This document shows, piece by piece, positions 7,289-15,785 of a stretch of 64,000 bases of DNA. Location of the stretch: NCBI GenBank assembly GCA_937902315.1, contig CALGUG010000054.1:1-64000 (forward strand), in the 5' to 3' direction. The stretch's first letter is position 1. Every line of letters starts with the position of its first letter. The notes beneath the pieces were generated by a model that saw only the letters and a list, made by a program, of their open reading frames with translations, made no database searches and was not told where the DNA came from. Both the position numbers and the translations under genes were made by a program. The stretch comes from an uncultured Chloroflexales bacterium. Lineage in GTDB: Bacteria > Chloroflexota > Chloroflexia > Chloroflexales > Chloroflexaceae.

Positions 7289-8575
7289 TCACTTCTCGTG
7301 CGTCGAAGGGCTTAGCGCCTGTTTGCTAGCGTGGCGAACTTCGTGAAGACTCTTGTTTTCAAAAGCCAGCCCCATAAGCTGCGATTTATGGGTTAGCACG
7401 CGCTGGGCACTGTAGATGCCACGATGTCCTGAAAGGGTATAAGCCACAAAGATCGCCATCGCCAAGGGAACAATCGGCCCGCTGCCGAAGATCTCGAGAC
7501 CCATAATCAGACAGGCGAGCGGTGTATTGGCGGCGGCTGCGAAGACCGCGACAAAGCCCAGCGCTGCCATTAGCTCGATCGGCAGACCTAAGAGCTGGCC
7601 GAGCGCCGAGCCTAAGGTTGCGCCGATCACAAACAGCGGCGTGACTTCGCCACCCTTAAAACCCACGCCGAGGGTTAGGGCTGTGAGCGCTAACTTGATC
7701 AAAAAGGCCCAGGCAGGAACACCTTCATTTGTAAAAGCGGCTTGTAACAATGGCAGGCTCAGGCCATTGTAGTCTTGGCTGCCCAAAGCGAGCGTCACCA
7801 GAATGATAAGAAGGCCGCCCAAACTGGTGCGTAGTATCGGGTTTGCCACAAGGCGCTGCGAGCGCTGTTCGATCCAGTGGCTGAGTTCGAGAAAGAGTAC
7901 GCTCGCGCCAGCGAAAGCGCCGCCCGCCAGAAGAATTTGGCCGACCAGCAGTGGCGTCAGTTCGGGGCTGGCGATCACTGGGTAGTGCGTGTGGTGGATC
8001 GGGAAGAGCATAGTGCTCCAATAACCGACGCAGGCCGCCAGCAGACAGGGGATCAGGGCGGCGTAACGTATGCCACCGAGCGCAAGTACCTCCATGCCGA
8101 AGACGGCCCCAGCGACTGGCGTACCGAAGAGACTGCTGAAGCCAGCGCTGATGCCAGCCATCAGCAGCAAGCGGGTCGAAATGCTGTCGAGCCGAAAGAA
8201 ACGCGCCATGCTGCCCGCTATGCCTCCGCCGATCTGTACCGCTGTGCCTTCGCGGCCCGCCGAGCCGCCCACCAAATGGGTCAACAGGGTGCTAAACAAG
8301 ACAAGCGGCACCATCCGGAAAGGCACGCCGCGCCCTTCGGGAGCGTGAATCTGGCTCAGAATCAGGTTGATACCTTTGGCGGCCTCTTGGGCATAACGGC
8401 TGTAGCTCCACGCGATCAAAGCGCCTGCAGCTGGCAGAAAGAAGAGCAGCCAGGGATAGGTGGCCCGGATATCGGTTACCCACGAGAGCAGTAACAGAAA
8501 GATTGCATTTAAACAACCGACTAGGAACCCCAGCAAGATCACGATCAGAAGAAGACGAAGACTCTTGCGATACAC
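7289..8575 (-). CDS. ClC-F type fluoride/proton antiporter
   Basis: A 428-residue ClC-family membrane protein with about ten membrane helices. The glutamate-gate motif reads GSAGREGT (G107-T111); GREGT instead of GREGP is typical of the fluoride-specific ClC-F branch, and GVGFKGGEVTPLF follows in the second half. The protein lacks the C-terminal CBS domains of eukaryotic ClCs. A fluoride riboswitch directly upstream makes fluoride export the likely role. Its stop codon overlaps the target duplication of a MITE. The start ATG lies 22 bases after the riboswitch terminator. Confidence 0.93.
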   Translation of the reverse strand: MYRKSLRLLLIVILLGFLVGCLNAIFLLLLSWVTDIRATYPWLLFFLPAAGALIAWSYSRYAQEAAKGINLILSQIHAPEGRGVPFRMVPLVLFSTLLTHLVGGSAGREGTAVQIGGGIAGSMARFFRLDSISTRLLLMAGISAGFSSLFGTPVAGAVFGMEVLALGGIRYAALIPCLLAACVGYWSTMLFPIHHTHYPVIASPELTPLLVGQILLAGGAFAGASVLFLELSHWIEQRSQRLVANPILRTSLGGLLIILVTLALGSQDYNGLSLPLLQAAFTNEGVPAWAFLIKLALTALTLGVGFKGGEVTPLFVIGATLGSALGQLLGLPIELMAALGFVAVFAAAANTPLACLIMGLEIFGSGPIVPLAMAIFVAYTLSGHRGIYSAQRVLTHKSQLMGLAFENKSLHEVRHASKQALSPSTHEK

Positions 8576-8596
8576 ACGATCCCTCTTTCCATAACG

Positions 8597-8670
8597 AAAA
8601 GACTCCTACCGACATGTCGGTAGGAGTCATCAGCATTTCACGCGTTTAAAGGCGAACTCCATCGCCTATA
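8597..8670 (-). promoter_or_regulatory. Fluoride (crcB) riboswitch with terminator platform
   Basis: On the minus strand the leader reads TATAGGCGATGGAGTTCGCC, a short joining segment with AAACGC, then GCTGATGACTCCTACC. These are the invariant parts of the crcB/fluoride aptamer: the GGCG/CGCC hairpin whose loop GGAG pairs with CTCC as a pseudoknot. The aptamer's 3' strand is also the first arm of a perfect 28-bp palindrome (8601-8628) followed by TTTT. Fluoride binding would keep the aptamer folded, prevent this terminator and allow clcF expression; this mechanism is inferred from the known family. Confidence 0.97.
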
Positions 8671-8686
8671 CGAATTAATTGTGAAA

Positions 8687-8715
8687 ATAGTAACACTCAC
8701 GCTACGAGCTGTCAA
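8687..8715 (-). promoter_or_regulatory. Promoter of the riboswitch-clcF unit
   Basis: Minus-strand TTGACA (8715-8710), 17-bp spacer, TACTAT (8692-8687). The predicted start, near 8680, is just upstream of the aptamer. Confidence 0.85.
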
Positions 8716-9122
8716 GCGTCGTTATCTATTTATTACTGCTTTGTTGTGATTTTGTCATGCATAGAGCTCGTTTGTCTGCTTATACTGTGAACACATTTAT
8801 GGTTGACTTACTGTGCAACAAGAGCGGCCACCTATACGAATTCGAGACGTTTGCCCGTAATCGCATACCTTTGAAGATGCTTTCATTTCAGCGGAGTGTT
8901 TTGTTGCGTTTGTGTCCAGACCGAATTTTTGAGCCCGTATTGAAACGAAGCGTTGGTTCTCATTCACAATCTCGTTTTCGCTCTATGCTTGCTCTACTTA
9001 GGCAAGGAAACCTTGTGGCCAATGTTGGCAAGTTGTTTCTGGTAGAGACCCATTGGTCATGTGATCTTCTTGTTTAGCCTGTTCGATAACAGTTCATTTT
9101 AACTACAGGAGGGGTTTGGCAG
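8716..9122. other. Intergenic region between divergent clcF and protoglobin
   Basis: About 400 bp with open frames but no codon pattern, ribosome site or family resemblance that supports a gene. The last 20 bases hold the strong AGGAGGGG ribosome-binding site of the protoglobin gene. No repeat element was seen. Confidence 0.6.
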
Positions 9123-9677
9123 ATGGCTGCATTAGATCGTTCAAGCTGGAAGGTTAAAAACGAAGCGGTTTTTGATGAGTTGGTACAATTGATGGGTTTG
9201 ACTCAGGAGGAGATCCAATCGCTGCATGGCTTAAGCGATAAGGCTCGCGAGCTTGCTCCTGAGATGACAAAAGCCTTCTATGATCGACTTTTCAGCCATA
9301 GCAACACAAGCGAGTATTTCGAGGGTGTATCTATGGAGCGCCTTCACTCGATGGTGGCCGATTGGTTTGTTGAGCTGTTTAACGGCACCTACGACGCGAA
9401 GTATGCGCGCAAGCGCTTGGGCATCGGTCGCATTCACGTGCAGATCGGTTTGCCGGTGCGCTACCCGTTGGCCATGCTCGATGTTGTAGCTCCCTATGGT
9501 CAGAAAGTTGTGGAAGCGAGCGCGAATCCCGAATTAGCGGCCCGCGCTTTCAATAAAGTGATGGCGCTTGATGTAGCGATCTTCAACCAAGCCTATGAAG
9601 ATAACCAGTTAGAGCATCTCTCGACGTTTGTTGGTGGCGAGCGTTTGGCCCGCTTGTTGCTCTCGGGTATGGGCTAG
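9123..9677 (+). CDS. Protoglobin-type haem protein
   Basis: A 184-residue single-domain globin of the protoglobin/globin-coupled-sensor family. The all-helical sequence includes the family's GLTQEEIQ start, the D-x-x-Y-A-R-K-R-L-x-x-G-R-I-H-V-x-I-G-L motif supplying the proximal histidine (about H105) and RYPLAM after it. No transmitter domain (methyl-accepting, GGDEF or kinase) is attached, so it probably binds oxygen, CO or NO on its own or signals through a partner. AGGAGGGG lies 10 bases before the ATG. It is a monocistronic unit with a terminator at 9704. Confidence 0.9.
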   Translation: MAALDRSSWKVKNEAVFDELVQLMGLTQEEIQSLHGLSDKARELAPEMTKAFYDRLFSHSNTSEYFEGVSMERLHSMVADWFVELFNGTYDAKYARKRLGIGRIHVQIGLPVRYPLAMLDVVAPYGQKVVEASANPELAARAFNKVMALDVAIFNQAYEDNQLEHLSTFVGGERLARLLLSGMG

Positions 9678-9703
9678 ATCGTCATACATAGCTTGATTTT
9701 AAG

Positions 9704-9741
9704 AACCTCTGTTAGCTGAACTAAGCTAGCAGAGGTTTTTT
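9704..9741 (+). terminator. Terminator after protoglobin gene
   Basis: Long hairpin AACCTCTG-TTAGCT...AGCTAGCAGAGGTT followed by a run of T. Confidence 0.9.
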
Positions 9742-9813
9742 GTTGCTTGCTAACAGGCATGGTATCGTTGAAAACTGATGAACAGCGTTTTTGCAGCTTT
9801 GAGGGAGCATGCG

Positions 9814-10593
9814 ATGGAACGAATGCGTATCGACGGCGTTCTGCTGGCCTATCACGATTTTCGCGACCACGCTAGGGTACAACGCCCTGTACTGGTGATG
9901 CACGGCTTTCCGGGCACAGCGATGAGTCATATGGCTTTGGTGATCGATCATCTGCGGAGCGAGCGGCGTGTGATCGCGCCTGATCTGCGCGGCTATGGCG
10001 CGTCGCGGCCGCCTCAGCGCGACTTCCCGGTCAACTTCTATGAGCGCGATGCCGACGATATGGCCGCCCTACTTAATGGTTTAGGCCTGCGCGAGGTGAT
10101 TGTGATCGGCTATAGTGACGGGGCAGAATCGGCGTTGCTCTTGGCGAGCCGCCACCCCGAGCTGGTGCATGCGGTTTTTGCGTGGGGCGCGTGCGGCATC
10201 GCTTCTGAAGAGCAGGAAGAGCAGTGCAAAAACCTTTTGCCTGTCTCGGAGTGGGGCGAATCGCGGGCTGCTTGGCGGGCCGAAATCGTTGCGACCCAGG
10301 GCGAAGAGGCCTTGGAGAGCTTGATCACTGGTTGGGTCGCTGGGGTGCGGGCGATCGCACTTGAACGCCAGCGCGATGTTTCGTTAAGCGCCGCGAGCGC
10401 GATTCGTTGCCCGGTTTTGCTGTTAAATGGCGAGGATGAGGTGGGCAATCCACCTGAGGCAGCCAAGGCCTTGGTTGCTCGCATACCACGGGGCGAGCTG
10501 CGTTTTGTGCCAGCCAGCGGTCATGCCATTCAGCACGATCAACCTGGGGTACTACTTGAAGCCTTAGACGCCTTTTTAGCGGCGCACCCCTGA
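9814..10593 (+). CDS. Alpha/beta hydrolase
   Basis: A 259-residue alpha/beta-hydrolase fold protein. Oxyanion-hole HGFPG, nucleophile elbow GYSDGA (S101), an acidic residue in GEDEVGNPP and catalytic histidine in SGHAIQHDQP are in order. No signal peptide. The layout resembles valacyclovir-hydrolase or epoxide-hydrolase-like esterases, but the substrate cannot be told. The frame is open to an ATG at 9778; the later ATG was chosen because GAGGGA lies just before it and the first has no ribosome site. Confidence 0.85.
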   Translation: MERMRIDGVLLAYHDFRDHARVQRPVLVMHGFPGTAMSHMALVIDHLRSERRVIAPDLRGYGASRPPQRDFPVNFYERDADDMAALLNGLGLREVIVIGYSDGAESALLLASRHPELVHAVFAWGACGIASEEQEEQCKNLLPVSEWGESRAAWRAEIVATQGEEALESLITGWVAGVRAIALERQRDVSLSAASAIRCPVLLLNGEDEVGNPPEAAKALVARIPRGELRFVPASGHAIQHDQPGVLLEALDAFLAAHP

Positions 10594-10681
10594 TGCCCTT
10601 TTGACATTGTGGAAGCAGCTTGAGGTGACCAGACGCATATCAGACGATCGACTTTGGGCAGAGTGGAACCTGACTAGGTTG

Positions 10682-10723
10682 GTTGTGAGAGATTTCGCTC
10701 TGTCGCGCGAAATCTCTCACAAC
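10682..10723. repeat. Palindrome (GATTTCGC family), arms GTTGTGAGA
   Basis: Arms GTTGTGAGAGATTTCGC and GCGAAATCTCTCACAAC pair perfectly around an 8-base loop. It sits in an internal MITE fragment (GGCAGAGTGGAACCTGACTAGG just upstream). Confidence 0.9.
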
Positions 10724-10794
10724 TCTTTGCCCAGCTTTGTATGTGCTTGCCTTGCGAGCGAGTAAGCCTTGAATTGACATTAGAGGGTTTTGGG

Positions 10795-10925
10795 GCTAGA
10801 AGGCCCGAGCACCCTTCTCCCGCAATGCGGGAGAAGGGCTGGGGATGAGGGCAGGTTGCTTGATTTGGTAGCCGTAGGCGGACGCGCTGAAGACCGAATG
10901 GGGGTTAGAGACTTCACCGCTAGAG
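10795..10925. repeat. REP element, inverted orientation
   Basis: CCCTTCTCCCGCAATGCGGG hairpin, then TGGGGATGAGGGCAGG and the REP core in reverse (TAGCCGTAGGCGGACGCGC, 10869-10887), followed by the flank GACCGAATGGGGGTTAGAGA. Nothing else was seen between the hydrolase and the mgtC-like gene except this and the palindrome. Confidence 0.88.
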
Positions 10926-11145
10926 CGATATGCTGCGTGCGATTAATTGATGACAGAAGCGCGAGCGTGTTATTGAAGGCCGACAATCACTCTGGATTGA
11001 GAGGATTTTGGCAAAAACTCTTTACTACTGAAAAGATAGAAGGTTATTTTTATCTCATTATAATCGGAAATGAAATTTTAGATTTGAATGTGTTATACTA
11101 ATTGAGTCGCAGAACATTCTAGTTGAAATCGAGAGAGGGTTTCAT

Positions 11146-11823
11146 ATGCTTCCAAGCACTGAAATTATGTTGCGTTTGGCGGTCGCTGCGCTGCTGGGCA
11201 GCTTGATCGGTTTTGAACGTGAACGCTTAGTTTGGGCAGCTGGTCTGCGTACTCATATGTTGGTGAGCGTGGGCTCGGCGCTCATTATGATCGTTTCTTC
11301 GTTTGGTTTTAGCGATATTCTCAACCACGAGCATGTTTCGCTCGACCCGTCGCGTGTGGCGGCTCAAGTAGTGAGCGGTATCGGCTTTTTGGGGGCGGGC
11401 ACGATTCTGCTGCGGCGCGATGTGATTCGCGGTCTTACTACGGCGGCGAGCTTGTGGACGGTGGCGGGGATCGGTCTGGCGGTTGGCGGCGGTTTGTACT
11501 TCGCGGCGATCAGCGCGACGGTGCTTATCTTGGTGATTTTGGCCGGAGTCAAGCCGTTTGAACGACGCTTTTTGCATAAACGCCAAGCCCGTTCGGTGAC
11601 TGTAGTGACAGACCATGGCGCTCTATCGCTGAAAGCGCTCGAAAGCATCTTGTCTACCGGTTCGATTTCGTTGCGGCAGGTGAATGTGCATCCCGACAAT
11701 AATAGCGAGATCGACGAGATCGAGTTTACTATTAGCCGTGTTCCCGCTAACACAATTATGGAGATTCTGGAGCCGATTCGCAGCATGGCAGGAGTGCGCA
11801 AGATCACACTGAGCGATGAATAA
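11146..11823 (+). CDS. MgtC/SapB family membrane protein
   Basis: A 225-residue protein with four N-terminal membrane segments and a soluble C-terminal domain of about 75 residues. GSLIGFERE, GLRTHMLVSVGSAL, V-S-G-I-G-F-L-G-A-G-T and GLTTAASLW are the signature motifs of MgtC/SapB. In other bacteria these proteins influence magnesium homeostasis, F-ATPase or phosphate uptake; the role here is unknown. GAGAGAGGG lies before the ATG. Confidence 0.9.
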   Translation: MLPSTEIMLRLAVAALLGSLIGFERERLVWAAGLRTHMLVSVGSALIMIVSSFGFSDILNHEHVSLDPSRVAAQVVSGIGFLGAGTILLRRDVIRGLTTAASLWTVAGIGLAVGGGLYFAAISATVLILVILAGVKPFERRFLHKRQARSVTVVTDHGALSLKALESILSTGSISLRQVNVHPDNNSEIDEIEFTISRVPANTIMEILEPIRSMAGVRKITLSDE

Positions 11824-12178
11824 GGCTTTTGAGCTTTGAACTAATCCTCTTTAAGTGCTTCTCTTGGTGTGTCGCCTCGCATAGCCCTCGGTTTGTAGAA
11901 TCAATCCTGATACGGTTTTGTTATAATGGATATATACCACAGCTTGTATTTGCGTACATATTGAGTGTTGCTTGCATAAACAGATCTTGTTGGTCTGTGC
12001 AGAGATCTTTACGCTTATGGACGTGAATACAACGAATGCAGCAGAATCGTAGAGTACAATTAAGGTGCCAACCTTGGCTGAGCGTATCGCGTTGTTGCGA
12101 GTTTATTTCTGGCGAGGTTGCCGTAGGGCGAGGTATAGAATGGCACTTTGTCGATATATTTAGGAGAGAACTACAACC
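11824..12178. other. Intergenic leader of the phosphofructokinase gene
   Basis: About 350 bp without a supported gene. A TATAAT at 11922-11927 could be a -10 box but has no good -35 partner at 17 bp. AGGAGAG precedes the pfk start. No repeats of the window's families occur here. Confidence 0.5.
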
Positions 12179-14416
12179 ATGAATGCCTCAGCAACACGCA
12201 CAATAGGCGTGTTAACAAGTGGTGGTGATGCGCCAGGAATGAACGCAGCTTTGCGCGCGGTAGTTCGCGCGGCGATTGCGCGTGGTGCTAAGGTGTATGC
12301 CATCGAAGAGGGTTACCAAGGCATGGTCGATGGCGGCAACCGTATTCGCCCTATCGGCTGGAAAGATGTTGGCGGTATTCTTCATCAAGGCGGCACAGTG
12401 ATCGGCACAGCCCGTTGTGCTGCTTTTCGCACCCGTGAAGGCCGTCTGGTGGCGGCTCAGCACCTTTTGGAACATGGAATCGACCGCTTAGTCGTGATCG
12501 GCGGCGACGGCAGCTTGACGGGCGCCGACCTCTTCCGACAAGAGTGGCCGTCCTTGCTCGAAGAGCTGGTCGCTCAAGGCACGATCAGCGCTGAGCTGGC
12601 CGAGCGCCATCCCCACCTGATGGTGGTTGGTTTGGTCGGCTCGATCGACAACGACTTTATCGGAACCGATATGACGATCGGCGCCGATACCGCCCTGCAG
12701 CGCATTACCACTGCGCTCGATCAGATCGCGAGCACCGCAGCGAGCCACCAACGCACCTTTATTGTAGAGGTGATGGGGCGCAACTGCGGTTACTTGGCGC
12801 TGATGGGCGCTTTGGCCGGTGGTGCCGACTGGGTTTTTATTCCCGAGTATCCGCCCGAGGCCGAAGACTGGGAAAGCAAGATGTGCGAGGTCTTGGCGGC
12901 CGGACGCCGCAACGGCCGACGCGACAGCATTGTTGTGGTGGCCGAGGGCGCGCGCGACCGTCAGGGCAACCCGATCACCGCCGAGCGCTTGCGCAAGGTT
13001 TTGGAAGAGCGTTTGGGCGAAGATGCGCGTATCTCGATTTTGGGCCATGTGCAGCGTGGCGGCGCGCCAAGCGCCTTCGATCGCTGGATGAGCACCTTGG
13101 TCGGTTACAGCGCTGTCGACGAGTTGCTGAATGCCGAGCCCGGCACCGAGCCCAAGCTGATCGGTATGCGCTATAACCGTGTAGTGCGCACGCCGCTGAT
13201 GGAGTGCGTCAAGCAGACCCACGAGGTGGCCGATGCGATCGCGGCTGGCGACTACGAGCGTGCGCTGAGCATGCGCGGCGGCAGCTTCAAAGAGGCTTAT
13301 CGAACCTATACCACCTTGGTTCGTGCTCTGCCACACCCACCAATGCCCGGCCAGCGCCGTCTGCGTTTGGGCATTATGACGCCGGGCGCGCCTGCACCGG
13401 GTATGAATACGGCTGTGCGCGCAGCGGTGCGTCTGATTATCGATCGCGGCCACCAAGCGATTGCGATTCGCAATGGCTTTGAAGGTCTGATCAACAACGA
13501 TATGGAAGAGTTCGGCTGGATGAGCGTGAACGGCTGGCTGCCGCGTGGTGGCTCATCCTTGGGCACTGGACGCAAGGTGCCGAGCCGACGTGACCTGTAT
13601 GCGATCGCGCGCACGATCGAAAACCAAGCGCTCGATGGCTTGTTGGTGATCGGTGGCTGGGCGGCCTACGAATCGGTCTACAAACTCTACTCGTCGCGCG
13701 ATAGCTTCCCAGCGTTCAATATTCCGATCGTTTGTCTGCCCGCTTCGATCGATAACAACCTGCCCGGTTCAGAGCTGAGCATCGGCACCGATACAGCGCT
13801 CAACAATATCGTTGAAGTGGTTGATAAGATCAAGGAATCGGCTAGCTCAACGCGGCGCTGTTTCGTGGTCGAGGTGATGGGCCGCGATTGTGGCTATCTG
13901 GCCTTGATGGCGGGCATCGCGACCGGGGCCGAGCGCTCCTACCTGCCCGAAGAGGGCGTTTCGCTCGAAGACCTGCGCAAGGATCTCGACAACTTGATCG
14001 AGCGCTTCAGCAACGGCGGTAAGATGAGCTTGATGATTCGTAACGAGAACGTCAACGCGCTCTACACCACAGCGTTTATGTGCGCTCTGTTTGAAGAGGA
14101 GGGCCACGCGCTCTTTGATGTGCGTCAAGCTGTATTGGGCCACTTGCAGCAGGGCGGCAGTCCTTCGCCCTTCGACCGCATTCAGTCGACACGCCTGACC
14201 GAGACCGCAGTTTCGTTGTTGATCGGCGAGTGCGAGAAGCGCAGCACGAAGAATCTGTTTATCGGCTTGCAAGGCGGGCATATCAAGGTGAGCAGCTTCG
14301 ATGAAATGCCGATGATGAGCGATCGTGTGAATCGCCGACCGGCCGATCAATGGTGGCTAGAGCTACGTGGCATTGAACGAGCTATGGCGCAACCACCTAA
14401 GGATGCGGTTTCCTAA
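12179..14416 (+). CDS. Tandem two-domain 6-phosphofructokinase
   Basis: A 745-residue protein with two PFK-A domains, residues 1-390 and 397-745, as in eukaryotic PFK. It phosphorylates fructose 6-phosphate in glycolysis. The N half is complete: TSGGDAPGMN, GGDGS near residue 108, G-S-I-D-N-D near 156 and MGRNCGYLALM. A glycine before SIDND and GGDGS point to ATP, not pyrophosphate, as donor. In the C half GGDGS is replaced by GGWAAYES (about 490) and SIDND by SIDNN (about 523), so it has lost the Mg-ATP aspartate and is probably a regulatory half. Monocistronic with a terminator at 14426. Confidence 0.93.
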   Translation: MNASATRTIGVLTSGGDAPGMNAALRAVVRAAIARGAKVYAIEEGYQGMVDGGNRIRPIGWKDVGGILHQGGTVIGTARCAAFRTREGRLVAAQHLLEHGIDRLVVIGGDGSLTGADLFRQEWPSLLEELVAQGTISAELAERHPHLMVVGLVGSIDNDFIGTDMTIGADTALQRITTALDQIASTAASHQRTFIVEVMGRNCGYLALMGALAGGADWVFIPEYPPEAEDWESKMCEVLAAGRRNGRRDSIVVVAEGARDRQGNPITAERLRKVLEERLGEDARISILGHVQRGGAPSAFDRWMSTLVGYSAVDELLNAEPGTEPKLIGMRYNRVVRTPLMECVKQTHEVADAIAAGDYERALSMRGGSFKEAYRTYTTLVRALPHPPMPGQRRLRLGIMTPGAPAPGMNTAVRAAVRLIIDRGHQAIAIRNGFEGLINNDMEEFGWMSVNGWLPRGGSSLGTGRKVPSRRDLYAIARTIENQALDGLLVIGGWAAYESVYKLYSSRDSFPAFNIPIVCLPASIDNNLPGSELSIGTDTALNNIVEVVDKIKESASSTRRCFVVEVMGRDCGYLALMAGIATGAERSYLPEEGVSLEDLRKDLDNLIERFSNGGKMSLMIRNENVNALYTTAFMCALFEEEGHALFDVRQAVLGHLQQGGSPSPFDRIQSTRLTETAVSLLIGECEKRSTKNLFIGLQGGHIKVSSFDEMPMMSDRVNRRPADQWWLELRGIERAMAQPPKDAVS

Positions 14417-14425
14417 GCAAAAGCA

Positions 14426-14454
14426 GGCGCCTGCCCATTGGACAGGCGCCTTTT
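14426..14454 (+). terminator. Terminator after pfk
   Basis: Stem GGCGCCTG/CAGGCGCC with a 9-base loop, followed by TTTTG. Confidence 0.9.
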
Positions 14455-14471
14455 GTTAGCTAACCCACTTA

Positions 14472-14592
14472 TACCAAATCCGTTTAAAGACGTGCATGCT
14501 CTTCGCTCAGAAAAACGCAAAGCCGGGAAAAGGAAAGAGTCACGTTCCGCTCTGCCGAAGGCCAAAGAGAACCTAATCAACCGGATTTGGTA
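14472..14592. mobile_element. MITE at the lipoprotein stop codon, TSD TTA
   Basis: A complete 121-bp copy: TACCAAATCCGTTTAAAGA ... CAACCGGATTTGGTA. TTA flanks both sides (14469-14471, 14593-14595), and the right TTA is the TAA stop codon of the lipoprotein gene read on the minus strand. Confidence 0.92.
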
Positions 14593-15432
14593 TTAGGGAG
14601 TACAGCTCGCTGGCAAGGCCACAGGGCCAAAGCTGTTGATCTCTTCGAGCGAATAGGTGAAGGAGGTTTCCATAATCTCTTGCATCGAGCTGAAGGTCTC
14701 GGCTTTGATCAACATGCCGTTTTCGTCAACCCAGAATTTGCCGTTACCTTTCAAGCCTGCGTTGTCGCCTTCAATGGTATAGAGGTTTGTTGTGACGCCG
14801 TTGACGACCACGCCACGTTCCTCTAGGCTTAGATCACCAAAGCTCATCAGCATCATCATCGACATTGTACCGGCCATACCACGAGCCATACCTTGAGCGA
14901 TCTTTATCGCTTCAGCGTCAAGCTCGGTTGCCGTACACTCGATGCTGCCATTGGCGTTGTTATATTCGTAAACCTTACCTTCGCCAAAAACCTTGCCGGC
15001 GTCGTCGCTTTGATCGGCTTGATCGTCTGTCAAGGTTTGGATGCGCAGAAGCCACGGGTCGCTGCTTCGCTCTTCAATATAGGTCGCTTTGTTCTCGAGG
15101 GTTTCGTTTTCGCTTTTGGTGATTGTATGGACGGTTGTTACAAGACGATAGCTCGAGAGCGTATCGAGGTGTTGACTAACCTTAGTCGGGTCGATCCAAT
15201 CTCCAATGTCAAAGCTGCCGCTTGAGCTGCTCGTGTCATCTGAAGAGCCTGTTTCAGCTGCTTCTTCGTTTGAAGCGGGAGCTTCGCTGACAGCTTCTTG
15301 GATCGTTTTGATCTGTTCGCTCATCTCATTGACTTGCTGAATCACTTCGCCAGCTTGCGAAAGGCCCGATCCACAAGCGCTAAGTTGAATGAGTGCGAGC
15401 AGGAAACAACATGTTGTGAAGAACCGCTTCAT
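14593..15432 (-). CDS. LolA/LppX-like secreted lipoprotein
   Basis: A 279-residue lipoprotein. The signal peptide MKRFFTTCCFLLALIQLSAC ends in a lipobox LSAC with the modified cysteine at C20. A serine/glutamate-rich linker (about 45-75) is followed by a beta-rich domain of about 190 residues. Its YRLVTTVHTITKS start and the later K-A-E-T-F pattern resemble the LolA/LppX/LprG fold, which carries lipids between membranes; this is a fold-level guess. GGAG precedes the ATG. The stop codon lies in the target duplication of a MITE. Confidence 0.75.
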   Translation of the reverse strand: MKRFFTTCCFLLALIQLSACGSGLSQAGEVIQQVNEMSEQIKTIQEAVSEAPASNEEAAETGSSDDTSSSSGSFDIGDWIDPTKVSQHLDTLSSYRLVTTVHTITKSENETLENKATYIEERSSDPWLLRIQTLTDDQADQSDDAGKVFGEGKVYEYNNANGSIECTATELDAEAIKIAQGMARGMAGTMSMMMLMSFGDLSLEERGVVVNGVTTNLYTIEGDNAGLKGNGKFWVDENGMLIKAETFSSMQEIMETSFTYSLEEINSFGPVALPASCTP

Positions 15433-15535
15433 GAAGATCTCCTTTAGTGCTGTAAGGACTGGCTGCTTAGATCACATTCGTTTTATCAGTTCAGAGCTTT
15501 GGCGGCTTAGTCGCTTGCCCCAAAGAAGCTCTTAA

Positions 15536-15554
15536 CCGCGTCCGCCTACGGCTA
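15536..15554 (+). repeat. REP core
   Basis: CCGCGTCCGCCTACGGCTA, one base different from the consensus, preceded by a short flank of the same family (GGCGGCTTAGTCGCTTGCC). Confidence 0.8.
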
Positions 15555-15662
15555 CAAACGACCTATCCGCCGCAAAGGGCTGCTAGCTGCGCCGAGAGAT
15601 CAGCTCAAATCCGAAGCTCCAAACGGATTTCAGATGCCGACTCTGGCTTCAAGATAGCAAAC

Positions 15663-15695
15663 GAGCGTGAGTAGAGCGTGAGTAGAGCGTGAGGT
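15663..15695 (+). promoter_or_regulatory. Three 11-bp tandem repeats before the SARP-NACHT gene
   Basis: GAGCGTGAGTA occurs at 15663 and 15674 and GAGCGTGAGGT at 15685: three direct repeats in exact 11-bp phase, about one helical turn each. SARP and PhoB-type activators bind this kind of array. The nearest -10-like box is TACAAT at 15731-15736, 39 bp after the last heptamer, further than the usual 8 bp. An autoregulatory operator is the inference. Confidence 0.6.
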
Positions 15696-15785
15696 CGCCG
15701 CAAACATTCGGGAAATTGCAAGAATTTTGCTACAATGAGATAGTTAGCATTGTTGCTACAAACTTGTTGGAGACCCCGCTCGACT

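Noticed and set aside
8757..9077. 106-codon frame in the clcF-protoglobin spacer
   Set aside because: No ribosome site, no family resemblance, and codon use unlike neighbouring genes.
12488..13456. 322-codon minus-strand frame inside phosphofructokinase
   Set aside because: It is a shadow of the clearly recognised PFK reading frame.
15663..15695. Possible CRISPR-like array
   Set aside because: The units are 11 bp and directly adjacent with no spacers; a regulatory array is a better reading.
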